64,000 bases of DNA, taken from assembly GCA_965153455.1 (NCBI GenBank), contig OZ234494.1, positions 22,878,001-22,942,000 of the forward strand, read 5' to 3'. Numbering within the stretch: the stretch's first letter is position 1; each line of letters starts with the position of its first letter. Below are positions 25,881-39,734 of the stretch, piece after piece. A program made the position numbers and the translations under genes. A model generated the notes under the pieces. The model was not told the origin of the DNA, searched no databases, and was given only the letters and a program-made list of their open reading frames with translations. The stretch is from Sphagnum compactum (Eukaryota > Bryophyta > Sphagnopsida > Sphagnales).

Positions 25881-28747
25881 GCATTGTGGTGGTGGTGGTG
25901 CTTATGTGGGGTGGTGGGATTCAGCCTTTTCCTTTTGGTGAATCTTTTGTACTTATTGTACCCAACATGGAAACTGCGACACGTACCATGCCCACCATAC
26001 TCGTGGGGAATTGGACATCTGCCTTTGATGGTCAAGGAGCAAGCTCAGGTGTTTGTACGCCTTGCTCAGGAATATGGTCCAATCTACAGGTGCACAGACA
26101 CATGCCCATGTCTGTCTATGGGTGTGTATGTCTGTGTGTTTTTTTTTCCTCTCTTGTTGGACATCTCACTCTCTCTTAGGGTTTCTCGCTTGTTGTCTAC
26201 AATTGGCACCAGAGTGCAAGAATGTGAAGGACATGGATTTAGGGTCAGATGAGCACTAATCACTCTGGTGTTCAGAAACACTCAGGGACTTTTCTAAGCT
26301 TCTTGGAACATGATGAAGAAACCTGAGTAGTAGATCCATGATGAAGAGACTGAGTTTACATCCCATTTGATGATCTCAAGCTTCTTGAGAACTTCTCTGA
26401 AGAGGGAGGTGGATGGAGAGGGGGAATGATCATGCAGGTTCCATGTTGGGCGACAACCACTTGTGATTCTTGCCGATGGTGAGCTTTGTCGACAGTTGGG
26501 GATTAAGCACTTCAAGGTTGCATCTAATCGCAGTATTCCGGCTTTCATTGAATGTGCACAAGTACATAAGGATGGCCTTTTCTTCTCCAAGTGAGTGGTC
26601 TAACACCCGCCCCCATCTCTCCCCTGCACACCTTCTTCTTTTTGTCCTTGTTCTCATTGTTCTTGTTGTTCTTGTTCTAGTCCTTCTTCTTCTTCTTTAC
26701 TTAGTTTTTGATTTCAAGGATCTACTATGCCTTCAACAGTTGCATTTGTCCCCTGTACAACCAACAATGTGGACATGGCTGGATTGCTCAAATCATGGAG
26801 CTTGAATGTGGTTTGAAGTCTTTCTCACAAACCCACCTGCGTCTTGCTCAAATTGTGGTTTGATTCTGTGGGTTTGAAGTCTTGAACTTTCTCTCACGAA
26901 CCTTGAACCCATGCAATGGGTTTTTTTGGTCAGGGATTCACAATGGACAGGAATGCGAAACATATTGTTGCCACTCTTCCATTCGGAGCAAATGGAGTCA
27001 TTTCTTCCTCTGTTGGCACGAATACTCAACAACTTGACAGAGAATCTGAGCTGCTGTTGCAACAGGGACAAAGATGTAAACATCTCTGATCTTCTTCACA
27101 AATTCGCACTTGATGTTATTGGAGAATCTGCTTTTGGCACCCGTTTCAATCTCTTGGAGGATGACAAAATTTCCCATTTAAAACATGGTGGATATCATGA
27201 TCTTGCAGCAGCTGTAACTCCAACTCCAGGCACTGTTGTTAACCCAGATCAAGAGCTTGTGAACCAAGCTGTGAAATCACTTGATGCTTTGCGGATGGAT
27301 TCAGGGGCACCAGCAAGCACAATTGCGGGAATCTTATACCCTATCTTGCAACACCCATTGCGGTTTTTTCTGACCAAAATTCCAGGAACAGCCGACTGGG
27401 TACAAGAGACAAGTAACAGGAAGTTAGTAGAGAGATTGAACAATTTGCAGGCGAGGCGGAAACGAGAAGTTGATGACGATCATCATCACAAGATCACAAG
27501 GATTGATGCCCTTTCTCTTCTCTTAACTGCATGCCAGGCAAATGCTGCATCAAGAAACCTCCTCCAAGACAACTTTGTCAGTGGGTTAACCTATGAGCTT
27601 CTTCTGGCAGGCTCAGAAACCACTGCAACCACTCTCTCTTTCGCAATTTATAACATCTCTGGATCTGAAAGGGTGGAAGAGAAACTGTTGCAAGAAATCG
27701 ATGCTTATGGCCCCATTGATTCCAAGGTCAGTTTGGAAGATCTTGACAAAAAGTTTCCGTATGTTGAGCAAGTAAGTATTTAATCCTTCTCTCGTCCCTT
27801 CAAGCTGTTCTAGCAATTTAAGGTTAATGGATTTGCTTGTGAATGTGAAAATCAATCTGTAGTTGAAGTTGATGCTGGTGGGTTGAACTCCTTCTCACAT
27901 AGGGCATCCATAGTGTTGGCTTGCATTGTCATGAACCCAGTTTTAGATCAGAGGAAAACTGGCAGTAGCTCATGGGCTGGGTCTTTGGCCCAGTGCCCCA
28001 AAGACAAGCATAGCACACACATACCTGATTGGAAAATTTGCACATCCTCTGGAAAACTCAGGTGTTGAAAGAGACAATGCGAATGTACACAACCACTCCA
28101 GTAGTTGCTCGGGAACTATCAGAGCAGTTGGAGATTGGAGGTTATCTTCTTCCAAAGGTAGAAAGCCGCCTTGCAGACATTGAACTCTATTGCATGCATT
28201 CTTATAGATTGATGGTTTTATCTACTTGCTTCAGATAGTGATCTTTGCAACTTCTTGGAATTCAATTAGAAAGTGAGGATTAGGCTAATCACAACAACGA
28301 AAATTCGTCAATGCTCTTTTTGAAAGTAGGTTGTGATTCTGTTGTGCGATTTAAAAATATAATCACTTTGATTTGCTTTTGCAGGGGACAGCAATTTGGA
28401 TGGCCATGATTGCGATTTTCAAAGACCCAAAAAACTTTCCAGAACCTGAAGAATTCAGACCTGAGCGGTTTGATCCAGATTCAGAAGAGAGCAGAAACCG
28501 ACCTCCATATTCTTACTTCCCATTTGGCATAGGGCCAAGAACATGTATTGGATACAAATTTGCTATGATGGAGGCAAAGATGGCTCTCATTGAAATCTAT
28601 CGATATTTCAGGTTGCGCCGGTCACCTCTCATGGAACATCCTCTTGCCCTCCAATTTGGAATGATAGTCCGTCCCAAAAATGGTGTGATTGTCCATGTAC
28701 AACACCGACGAACTGATTCACCTGAACAATCTCAAATACACCTGTGA
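25854..28747 (+). CDS. MAX1: Cytochrome P450 CYP711A (MAX1-type strigolactone biosynthesis enzyme)
   Basis: Haem monooxygenase of the ER membrane. In known plants CYP711A oxidises carlactone to carlactonoic acid in strigolactone synthesis. Five exons: 25854-26089, 26438-26590, 26934-27771, 28062-28157 and 28385-28747. All introns are GT-AG with agreeing phases, giving 561 aa (Arabidopsis MAX1 is 522). The N-terminus is Gly-rich, then a hydrophobic anchor (about 9-36). The MAX1-like segments are [52 protein letters not shown] and IPGTADW. The I-helix is AGSETTATT (355-363), the K-helix is KETMR (412-416), PERF is at 467-470, and the haem loop is [12 protein letters not shown] (486-497) with ligand Cys495. 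All catalytic motifs are intact. An alternative name would be another CYP clan 3-like family, but the MAX1 resemblance runs the whole length. Confidence 0.92.
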
Positions 28748-28759
28748 TAATACTTGTAG

Positions 28760-30700
28760 CAAAATTGTTGATGGGTTGCTGGTTTGGGGTTAAGACAAAG
28801 GGAGCTGCAACAAGAACTCCAAATTGACACTCATTGAGGATCATGTGTACTTGTAGAGATATATATCAACAAGTTATAAAGCAACAGTACAATTTAACCG
28901 ATGCTGGTATGTGAAGCTTGTGCTGATAACATTGTGGGCAAGAACTGATGTTATCAGATGTAATTGAATGTGATGGGTATGTGTGGAAGTCTCATGTCTG
29001 GAAAATTTCCTAATGTAGGTATTCGAAGGACATGTTTTAAGCTGTAATTTCCTGTCACCTAAGGGAGGGGGTTATTTCCTTCTTGAAGCGGGTTCTTCTC
29101 TTCCATGGTGAGATCTTCGATATTCTGAGCAGTTCTTCTGTTCTGTGAGGCACCCAAGTGGCTATACAAGTCAAGGGAATTTCAAAAAATAGGGTACAAT
29201 TTTGAATTTTTGGTAGCATCCCAATTGCCATTCATGTGTTGGCAATGTCAAATTAAAATGCAATCACAAAGAAATTGCAATCAAGAAAATGGAACCCATC
29301 ATGAAACACGACCAAAATTTGGCAAATACCTGACAAGCAAAATCTAAATTTAATCACACATCTCAACAAGGGGAATCAATCTCAAGCCATAAATGACCTT
29401 GCCCATTGTAGTAGATGATAGACTTGCCAATACAAACATAAGTTAACAACCTCATCACACTTCAAACTTCAAGCATACTTGAGACACATTGTAGAAGATG
29501 ATAGACTTGCCAACATAAACATAAGTTAGCAACCTCATCAAACTTCAAGCATACTTCAGACACATTGTAGAAGATGATAGACATGCAAATACAAATATTT
29601 AACAACTTGATCAAAGTTTAAACTTCAAACACAAAACGTGATTGAGCCACACATTGAATTGGAAATGTAGACAATCACACAAGCAAATCCCAAAGCAATG
29701 AGGACAAGAGACACATAAATTCTTTTGCAAATACATGAAGAGCAACATTAAAGGACAAAGGTAAGGGTTTAAAGAGAACTCTTAGGATCTCTATTACAAC
29801 ACAAGGAAATGTTACCATTTTACAAGAGATTTGTACATACATGTGCATAACAAGATCTATGTGACTTGTCAATTTGTTTTTAAATTTGTTCTAGTTCAAG
29901 AAGCTAAGAGTTGAAAAACATCATTTATTTTCTACACTACCCAAACCCATGGCCATTAACAATTCAATGAACTTCAACCATTCAAATAAGTGATGGCATA
30001 GTAGGTTAATTGCTACCTGATTGATCCACATCCTTGTATAAGGATTGTGGTCATGGGATAGTTTGCTTTATTCCATTGTGGCAATTGCTCCACATTTTCA
30101 ACTTAAAGAAGCTCAAACAATGCCTCATCCAACAAAGGTATGTAAATATTGCCTTATGGCAATTGACATGCTTTTTGCAAATGAATTTAGTCACCAAGCT
30201 ACATTGTTATATTCTACTTACCTTTGAGGTTATAAATGAAGGAATTTTTGTGAAACAATTTTGAGTCTAATCCTTTGAGATTGTACCTAGGCTTCAAGTT
30301 CTTTAAACCAAGAGGAGCTGTTGGGGCACCCAACTCTCAAGATAATGGTCATGGTGCATTCATAGAGCATACATGTTCTAAAAAATGTGAAATCTAAAAC
30401 CACCAACCACAAGATTGCCCCAAAAAGTTAAGACATGGGTATTAAGTACATAGAACCACAAATCAAACAACACTTGGATTTTGTAGCCTAGAGGTGCACA
30501 TAATCACAAGGATCAACTTTCAAACTCGCTTTAAGCTTACAACAAAAGCAACTAGCACATTAGAAAACATCAAACAACAATGACACGGAAGGCAAGTACA
30601 CCCGCATTAATGTCTGTTGGCATTAAGAAAAACGAATACTCCAAACTCAACAACAAACTAACTTATTAAACCAAAAGATATGCAATTTGAGCAACAAATT
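28760..30700. other. AT-rich intergenic region downstream of the P450
   Basis: The first few hundred bases are probably the P450 3' UTR. No gene was recognised beyond. A three-copy tandem repeat at 29.4 kb is listed separately. Confidence 0.5.
29404..29640. repeat. Three-copy tandem repeat, about 80-bp unit
   Basis: Copies begin at about 29404, 29487 and 29563. They share cattgtagwagatgatagac, tgccaa with ayaaacata, aagttarcaacctcatca and cttcaagcatactt. The third copy is more diverged. Confidence 0.85.
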
Positions 30701-33590
30701 GGAGAGATACAAAATCGGAGATGCAAGCTTGCCCTCAAGAATTTGGAAGATATCAAAATCGAAATTATGGTGGTGACAATTTGAAAAGAGGTGGAGAAAT
30801 GGCAATTGATCCAATGGGTTTAATTTTCACAAAATTTCATCCCAAAACCTGTTGTTTTGTATTAGTGGATGGTGCATTGCTGGCTGTTGGTTCACTCTGG
30901 CAAAAAATTGTGGTTTTAAGTCTCTTTTGCAACCTAGTATTGTCTTGAGACAATCAAGTGTAGATGATAGTACCCATCCTTGAGTTCCATTGATGTGCAA
31001 GAGATAGAGGTCCTGAGATTCTGGTTCTTGTTGAAAGTTTGATGAACAAGCCTCATTGTGGATCTTTAGAATGAGAGTTGTCTCATCATCTATGAAGGCA
31101 CAATCAGTGATGAGAAAAAGGCATGTTCCCTTGGCATAGAGCAACCAATTATGTACCTGAATTGATTAAGACCTTTTTGTCACAACCCAAACAATTGCAG
31201 TCACCAACATTGAACCAGCGAGTCCATCATACTTATCTTCTTTAGTGTAGCTGTGAACTTTACACTAGTGTACAGCTAGTTCAGTTTCAACAAAAGAAAA
31301 AACTAAAAAATATAGTTCAATTTCAGCAAAGAAAAACTTTGAAACAAATTCCGCCTCTTCAAAGAAATAAGTACTTAGCTGGTGAAGATCAGTGCAAATG
31401 AAAAGCATGTTATCATTAACCAAGATAATTATTTTTCAATATTATATATGGTTGTGCAGATGTGAACCCCAAGTCATGAAAGTAGGGTAAGGAAAAGAAG
31501 AAGAATGCAAAGAAAGAGTACAGAGACTCCTTACCTATACCCATCACCAACTGCTCCTAATGAGCTTATAGCTGAGCCCAACAAGGCAAGGGCTATATTG
31601 GGCTCGGCTACAGATGAGCTAGGAGCTAGAATTGGCCCTACCCACTCCCTGGAATGAACATCTGTTAGCTCATCTAGAATCAGCAAGGGTTGCTGATTAG
31701 GTGCAAATAATCAGCACCCGTTTTGAAGCGTCATTTTAGCATGAGAATAAGTTGATTGAAAGGGAGAAAAAGAGCTATTATAACAACTAATTAAACCTTG
31801 TGATTTTTGCTCTTGCGAAATATAATGTTGTGTGTACACATTTTGTTTCATTCCCGTTTGTCAAATGCCACCAAAATTCTTCAATTGTTTGTTTGTATAA
31901 CTTCTATTAGAAGCAATAACCAAAAGCAAATATCAAAGTATATTATTGATTGATGGGCAACTTGGGGCACGAATCTTCCATCATCATCCACCAGCTGCAC
32001 GCTCTATTGGGCGTCACAACATCCCTACTGCTGCTGCTGCTGCTGCTGTGAACTGTGTCAATCACCATGAACTTACAAAGTACACTACAACATCATGTGT
32101 TGTTGGTCACCAAAATTGGTACCCCAACAACAACACACATATGTTGCGTGTGTGTTCAAACTGTAGACATAAGTGTCGGCTCTCCAACACCAACACAAAA
32201 TTGTTTCCTGACCACTTACCATTCATCCTTCGTGGTGCGCGCTGGTGGGTGCTGGTTCACTCGGGGTGTTCTTCTGCACATCCAATTCATGAGCATCATA
32301 ATCACTCTGGATTATGTGACCTAGCACCACCCACCAGTTGCACCATCCATTGGAAACCCGTTATGTTATGAATGACCCCAGTTGCGGATGGATGAACGAC
32401 AACAGAGTTCCCAAGGTTCCCGTACCCTGATACCCTATACTGTAAACTCTCCTACTTCCACATCACATTGCCTAGTTAACTCTCTTTATATGTAAATGGG
32501 TAAAGTACCAAGTACTATAGGCAAGTAGGTAGGGAATGAAAGTGGTTATTAGCTTGGTAGGTAGTAAGTAGGTAATGCACTTGGTGACTACTAGGTTGGT
32601 ACAAATACATGTTCGGAGGATGGTTGTTGATACATAGCTAATTAATGCCTATGGTTAGCTACAAGATAGGTATACAATGAAAAAATGTTTTTTTTTTCTG
32701 TCCACATATCATCCATCCATCTTGCATGGTGTGAGCTGGTGGGTGCTGGTGGTTCAATCTGGCCCATCACTCTTGAACCCCACTCCCCCCTCCCTAAAAG
32801 GGTATACAATTGGTATACAATTCCTTTTCCAATAAATTTTTAATTTTCCAAACAGGATCTAATAATTCAATAGGAACAAAACACTTCCTTCAAATCTATA
32901 CAAACCCAATGCTTCGAGTTTAAGTTGTAAGTTGTAACTTTGAATATGGAGTTTTTGGGCTATTCATTAATCTCATTTGGAGTTTTTACTTACGGTGATG
33001 TGCAAATTGCTCTTGTTGAAATCTGGCAACTACTTGATGCAATATGTGTAAATTATTTATAGAGGATATATAATCATTGGAATAAAAAAAGAAACAATAA
33101 AAGAAGCTACAAAAACAAAAGTGACCTAGAAGATTAATCATTACAAATTTGAAGTGCGTATGAAGTGCATAAGAAGTTTGCAACAATTATAGTAAACACA
33201 AGCACTTGCAAAGGAATTGAACCCCTAAAATTGGCCTTTCCACCACAAGTGATGATCTCCAATCAACCAACAATTATACTTCAAAAAAAATGCAAAAAGA
33301 GAATCCATTGCAATTGGAGTCTAGAAAAGTTTTTGGCTTGCAAAATATAGTCATTGAATTTAGCAAACAAAAAAACACAGAAATATTCTGCAAAACCAAT
33401 AATTCCAACAAAACACCTTGCACCCATAGCAATATTAGTGTTGTACTACTATCCACCGCTTAATACATTTAGCATAAGGAAAATTCTCCGATGTTTAAAA
33501 TTGTTGTTCAAACATGCACATAACGATCGACAGATGAGTAATGAGCCTATTACGAAGCTTTGACTACATAAAAGCTTGAAGTTGAAAAGC
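30700..33590. other. Intergenic region without a recognised gene
   Basis: Open frames on both strands here (for example minus 31144-30827 and plus 31946-32371) show no domain I recognise. A (CTG)n run lies at about 32026-32048 and GGTAG clusters at about 32520-32575. Confidence 0.5.
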
Positions 33591-33599
33591 ATTTCTCAT

Positions 33600-35428
33600 C
33601 CTCCACATTACCTATTATCTACAACATGGCTAGTTCAACCAAGTTCACATATATAGGGGAGCTAAAAACCATTATTTGAAATCTTGTCACAAGGCGCCAC
33701 GTGCAAGTTAAAAAATTAATGTCAAAAGGAAGAACCATACAAGATATTGCATTTGACTTCATTGTGAGCTTGAACATGCCTTGTTGGCAATCAATATCAT
33801 TAGTATTTAGGAGCTCATATACTTTAACTTCTTGTTCATTCACCTTGTGTGTTTTGCCATAACAAAAAATTGTTTTAAGAACCTCAAGGTGTTTGGCAAA
33901 AGATGCATCACAATCTAGTTGTAGCTAGTATTGGGGATATATAATCCCAAGAGTATCCATGACACCATGGGCTAGAAACATAATTTCCAATTCTCTTATC
34001 AAACTTTTTGCAACCCTTGTCAAACCACACACACATCATGGAATTACATACCCATGAAAACAACAAATAAGAAATCTTTAAAAATATATAGAAGTAAAAG
34101 ACAAAATGGAAAAGTTTTATTACCTTTGCACTGATTTTTCACCAATGATTTGACAACAACAAAAACATCTTTGTCACATATGATAGAAAACTAATTTTTA
34201 AATTTCAATGCACTACCCATATATGTTGGTCAATTGCTCCTAAAGCCAAATGTTGAATTCTAGAATTCAAGTCAAGTACCCATTGCATTTGGATGTTCTC
34301 GTGCTTGAACTCCAACAATGATTTGAAAGCTCAAAAGTTACATGTTGGGAACTTGGAGGTTTGATCACAATACATTTTGTAGATGTCACTTTGACATACC
34401 TTAATAACTACGACTAGATTACACATAAAAATATTCGTCACTTGTGCAAATTTCATTAGAGCATGCACAAATTCTAGCAATAGTAGGATGCAAGCAAGCC
34501 CAAACAAAACTTGGAGGTCACACAAGTTTTCATAATTCAACATAGTTTGTTAATTTGCAAAGTAGTCCAAGGCCATTTTCACCAACATTGAAATCCACAT
34601 GGTTTTCACATTCTAGAGAATTTTATTCCCCTTTGTTTGCATCAGCTCTGCAAGTTTTGTAAACTCTAAATGCCTCTTATGTGAGTGGACAAAGTAAGAA
34701 TGTAATGTTTGTAATAGATTTTCAAAACGAATCACTAGAGGTAATCCCGACAAGGTCTGAACCACCAAATTGGTGTGGTGGGCCATACAATGGACCCCTA
34801 TGGAATGAGGAGCATAGTTGCCTTTGATTTGCCTTGTAACATTGTGCTCTTGGTGCCCTGAAATACATCAACACCATTAGCCCTAAAACATATAAGCTTT
34901 TGAACCATTTGGTCTTTTGGCATTGGCAAACCTCAATGCTTCATATTCCTACATGGGACATCCTTATTGCAATAGGGTCAACATGATTACAAATTGCACA
35001 ATTTTTTGTGCCTTTTCTCCAACAACACCATTTGCAACTTGGGTAACAACATATTCATGACTATGAAAAGTAAACAATTTCCAATTCTTGGCATGCTTGG
35101 AAACCTTTGAATAATATCAATCCCTTTTCTTTAGATTCGTCCCAACATATTTTTCAACCTTTTTATGACTTGCATGCTTACAAAAAGAATTCCATTTATG
35201 AAACATCAATTTATCCTTTCTTTCCACCTTAGTACAAATTTTGCATTTAATAGTGTGCAAATTGACATTTGACCCTACACACAATTCTACCCAAGGAAGC
35301 TTAGCAACCCAAGAGTCTTTAAATTTCTTGGTAGCATCATAATTCATTTTCTTGACTCCTAGCTTAGACTGGGCAATAGGCAAACCTTTTTTTAGGGGTA
35401 TGTTAGACTTTCTTAAAGACATAATCAA
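33600..35428 (-). pseudogene. Degenerate hAT-like transposase
   Basis: On the minus strand, in order, are: a Cys/His zinc-finger-like N-terminal segment (35428-35117; words KFKDSWVAKLPWVE, IKCKICTK, WNSFCKHASHKK); a central segment (about 34830-34560; SIGVHCMAHHTNLVVQTL, HKRHLEFTKLAELM, then a stop before NVKT.WISM); a helical segment (34543-34331; LCDLQVLFGLACIL, VHALMKFAQV); and a C-terminal segment (about 33990-33619; LGIIYPQY then stop, AKHLEVLK, LLNTNDIDCQQGMFKLTM). I recall this series from plant hAT-like transposases whose last part is the dimerisation region. Several stops and frame changes make it non-functional. No intact terminal repeats were found. Confidence 0.75.
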
Positions 35429-35429
35429 A

Positions 35430-38400
35430 TCTTCATCATTTTGATTTGAAGGATCAGAACTACCAAAAGAATATAATGGAGGGGATGATGGAAAGGAGCA
35501 TGAGATGAAAAAACACTAGGGTGAAAGCACATTAAACCCCCCCAAAATTGTAGTCACACACATAATCTTTCTACAATTAATTTTTTTGGTAATGTATGGA
35601 CATCACATCTTGAATTATTTTTGCTTGTTTTAAGTATATTTGATTAGCTTTAGACTTCATTTAATCAATTATTTTGAAAAATTCAATAGACATTGAAGAA
35701 TTTAAATGTATGGAGTATATTCATGACAAAATAATACCCATCACATAGTTTGAAATTTTGAATGTATACTTCAAAACTAAGGTTGTGGATGGAATTCTTG
35801 GGCGATTTTTTTTATGGTGTATGATATTGATATACATCAATTAAATCTAGGACACTTTAGAAATTGAAAGTTTTTGGATGAAATTCCATTCAATTTTTAA
35901 ATTTTTTTTTGCATTTGTTTAGTAATAAATGCATAATAATAAAATTTTAATGAAAAAAACAACTACCATTTCAAAGAATATGAGATTTTATAGATGGGCA
36001 TTGCATTAGTATTTCAATTTTCTTTTGTTTGGTAATGTTTCATGAATCATAAATATGAAGCTCTATGGCTATTGAAAAATTACAAGTTATATACTCTATG
36101 TACATTGATTTTATTGAATCCTCTTCATCTAACCATTGGATCAAATTAATTTTGACTCAAAATGAACTTTGAGTTCAAAAATCTTGTTGTGCAATTTCTA
36201 AAGTTTTTACTTGTGTTTAGGATAACTAAAGGATGTCATCAAGATTTTAGTTTACTACATATTATAATATTTGTTATACATCACTTTTTTGGAACAAAAT
36301 GATTCACCCTAAGTGTGCTTTCACCCACCATTATGGTTATCAATTATAAAAGGCCCATCCATAGCAACTGGATTCTAATTAGAATAGAAGAACTTAAATT
36401 TATAAAATTGTGGTAGTTGGGGAGGCATTGTTAACCCTAAATTGCATTTTGGACTTTTTGTGGAACTCCAAATTGCACCTCCAAAATTTGGAGATTCAAG
36501 AATCAAAACATAGTGAAACAAAAAAAACCTTTAAGATTGAAACAAAATTTTTTATTCTGCAAGAAAATGAAAATGCACATTGGATCAATGGATTTTTACA
36601 CTTGAAAATTATAAAATAGGTTGTAGGATATGACATTAGGGGGCAGGGGGGGGGGTGTAGAATGCTAACCTTTCAAGGTGCACAAAACACAACTTTAGCA
36701 TAATTAACACATCTAAATCCTTCCAATTCTAACACATTGCATAAACAAAATTTGATACTGTAAGACAATGCTAATTCACAATATTAAGCTCTAGCATACA
36801 ATAAAAATAAGAAGTAGGTTGTAAGCAACAACATATGAAAAAAATGGGGGGAATCCAAAATGCTAACCCATGACAAGAATTGCATAAAATGTAATTTAGG
36901 CAAAATCAACACATCGATTTCCTACCTTTACACGAACCAAACTTGATTTTGTAAGAAGATGCAAATTCACACAAAAGTTCCACAAAAGAAATTATTGCTT
37001 CAAGAAATAAATTGCTATAAAAAAACACTGAAGGGTGGGGGGGTCTAGAATGTTAACCTTTCGAGAATACTCTACATGGCTTTGGCAAAATCAACACATC
37101 CCAGTGATGTTCACTACAATAATAGACTTGTAATCATGATTGAAGCTAAAAAAACATTAATGAAAGTCGAATTATCAAAAACAATATTCACTTGAAATCT
37201 TTCATGGAGATTTGATGGAGAAATGGAAAAATAGTCTCATGGATGTTCTTGGGATTCTATAAGATTGTGATGTGTACACACCCTTGGTGCATTCTCATCA
37301 AGTAGCAATAGTAGCATTACAATGATGCATAAAATTACTTTGAGATTCCCGTGAAATAATAACAACAACATTACAACAAATCAAGTTGAAACCACTGACC
37401 ACCAACCATTAAACTATGCATTGTCATACAATGAGTCTCATAAGAGACCTTTGTCCTAAGCATTATAATGAAACACAAAAGTGCCTCAAGGCTTCAATTC
37501 CATAACAACTAAAAATGAAACATTAGGTTTAGCACAAGAAATATTTCCCTTGTTAGTGGGAGCTTGAAAATAACTGCCAATTGCACATTCCAACACAAGG
37601 TAAGATTTGGTTGTTAAGTTTGCTACACTTTTGATGCACAATGCACATTGACAAAATATCAACCAAAATAAGACCCCTAATGTTGGAAATACCAAACATA
37701 GCTCCACAATTCTCTGGCAACATGGCATCATTGAAGGGTAGGACCCAATGAGACGAAGAAAGAAGTGAGAGCTCTTGCTAGCAACCACTTGTAACTATTA
37801 TGCAAAAATGAATTGGTGATGAGGAGAGGGACTTTCTTGCAAATGGGCAATGTGGATGGTGAAGATGTGGCTTCTCGGTGAGATCAATGGCTCATTTTAT
37901 CACTATGCGGCAACACCCTAAAAGGTTTAGGATTTGGACAAGTGTCGCCATCAATGGAGAGCTTTCTAGCCCATCCCATCAGTCACTAGATGCTTTCCAA
38001 TGAACTTTCATGGATGCTTTTTGTTTTGTGGGTTTAGATGTTGGACCTTGGTAAGCTTTGCACTCTAGTGCCTAACACCCATCTATCCCCACAAACACAA
38101 GCCCAAAAAAGAAGCCCTAACCCCAACCAGGACCAGAAGTTGGACCTTGGTAAGCTTTGCAATCTAGTCCCTAACACCCATCTATCACCACAAACCCAAA
38201 CCCCAAAACAGAAGCCCTAACCATAACCAGGATCAGCAGTTGGACCGTGGTAAGCTTTGCACTCTAGTCCCTAACACTCATCTATCACCACAAACACAAA
38301 CCCATAAAAAAAAAACCCCTAACCCTAAACCTAACCATGACCAGCTCAGGTCCAAACTCTGAACACAACTTAAAATCTCAAAGGAATCAGCTGAAAGTAA

Positions 38401-39230
38401 AAATCCAGGACCAGCTCAGTGTGAACATGACTCAAATCTCATGTAGACCACCTCAATGTAAACAAGGCAATGGGTTTTATTTATAAGTTTTTGAAACCCT
38501 AATTTTCAAGACACTTTGCCTTCATTCTTCTTACAAAAGGTGGGTTTTGGGCACATCCACTTTTTTCTTTTTTTTAAAAAAAAGAAAGTAATATTTATAT
38601 AAACATTTTATTCTTTCTCTCATCTTGAATTCCAAAAAAGAATGTCTCCAGAGTAAGTACCAGAGTTGGACTAGTATTGATTGACTTTTGCACCTACCAG
38701 ACTGGTCCTGGATTTGGGATTTTTTTAAATTTAAAAAAAAAAAAAAACATTTCCAGTGGCAATCAGCCAAAAGAAGATTTAGCCAAAATCTGGCTATAAA
38801 TTTATATATACAAGAAGTACAGATCTTTAATCAACCTTCACTAAAAACCAAATATATAGAAATCTGGCAATTGTTACTATTTTTCTTTTCTTCTCACTTT
38901 TGGCAATTGAAATCTTTCAAAATCACTTCAATGTTGAAATTTTGAAAATTTTAATTTCTCTTTTTGTCAAAAAAATTCTCCAGTAAAAAAAAGGGGGGGG
39001 GGGGTGGTTAAACCCTAAACCCTGGTATATTTATCTCAGGTCCCATATAACTAGGGTGGTATTGGTATAAAAGGCTAGTATTGCTTCGGGTGATACTAGT
39101 ATGTTCTTCAATACCAATACGTATACCAGTATTGTACCAGTATTGTATACACCCAAGTTGTAGTCTGTCTCTATACCAGTCCAACACTGGCTAGTGTAAT
39201 ATAGTACCTGACCAACTCTGGAGTTGAACT
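35430..39230. other. AT-rich intergenic region
   Basis: No gene recognised. Contains G runs at about 36640-36656 and 38992-39004, poly-A/T tracts and a three-copy tandem repeat at 38.04 kb. Part of the tagccaaa repeat family may lie near 38760-38800. Confidence 0.5.
38041..38345. repeat. Three-copy tandem repeat, 99-100-bp unit
   Basis: Copies start at 38041, 38140 and 38240. Each begins ttggaccktggtaagctttg and continues with tctagt, cctaacac, catctatc, ccacaaac and aagccctaacc-like words. The array ends in a telomere-like stretch (cctaaccctaaacctaacc) near 38318-38336, which could be an unrelated coincidence of CTAA-rich sequence. Confidence 0.9.
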
Positions 39231-39561
39231 TACTTTGTGGGTGGTGATGGAATTGAGAGAGAGGGATCCATGAGATCCTCCCTCATGAGAGTCATCACAC
39301 TGACCTTTGAGAGATCACCGACTTCAAAGTTCAGAGCAGAGCAGAGCCAGAGCAGAGCAGATAGATTGATCATGATCATAGTCGTCCTTCTAAGTGCTCC
39401 TCATTCTATTCTAGACATTCTAGAAAAATGAATGAATGGGTGTTTTTGGGAAGATAGCAGATTTGATTTTGAGGCCATGATGATGTCCATTTTGAGAAGA
39501 AGCACTCTTGTTTGTTCTGTGGTGCAGTGGACAATGTCAGTGAAGTTAGTCAACTTAGCAT

Positions 39562-39589
39562 GAGAGAGAGAGAGAGAGAGAGAGAGAGG
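39562..39589. repeat. (GA)n microsatellite
   Basis: About 13 GA dinucleotides about 170 bp upstream of the inverted repeat at 39735-39837. Confidence 0.9.
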
Positions 39590-39734
39590 TGGTCCGAATC
39601 TCCCAAAAAGAGAAAGAGCTTGTTTGTTTATTGGAAAGTAGAGTACTTGCTGAAGTTTCCTCTCCTTCATTTGGAGTGCACCTTATATGTGTGAATATCT
39701 CTATTAGGAACAGAGGAGGAGGGATCTTTCAGCT

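Noticed and set aside
38318-38336. Telomere-like cctaaccctaaacc
   Set aside because: Only about two imperfect units inside a repeat that already contains gccctaacc; too short for an interstitial telomere.
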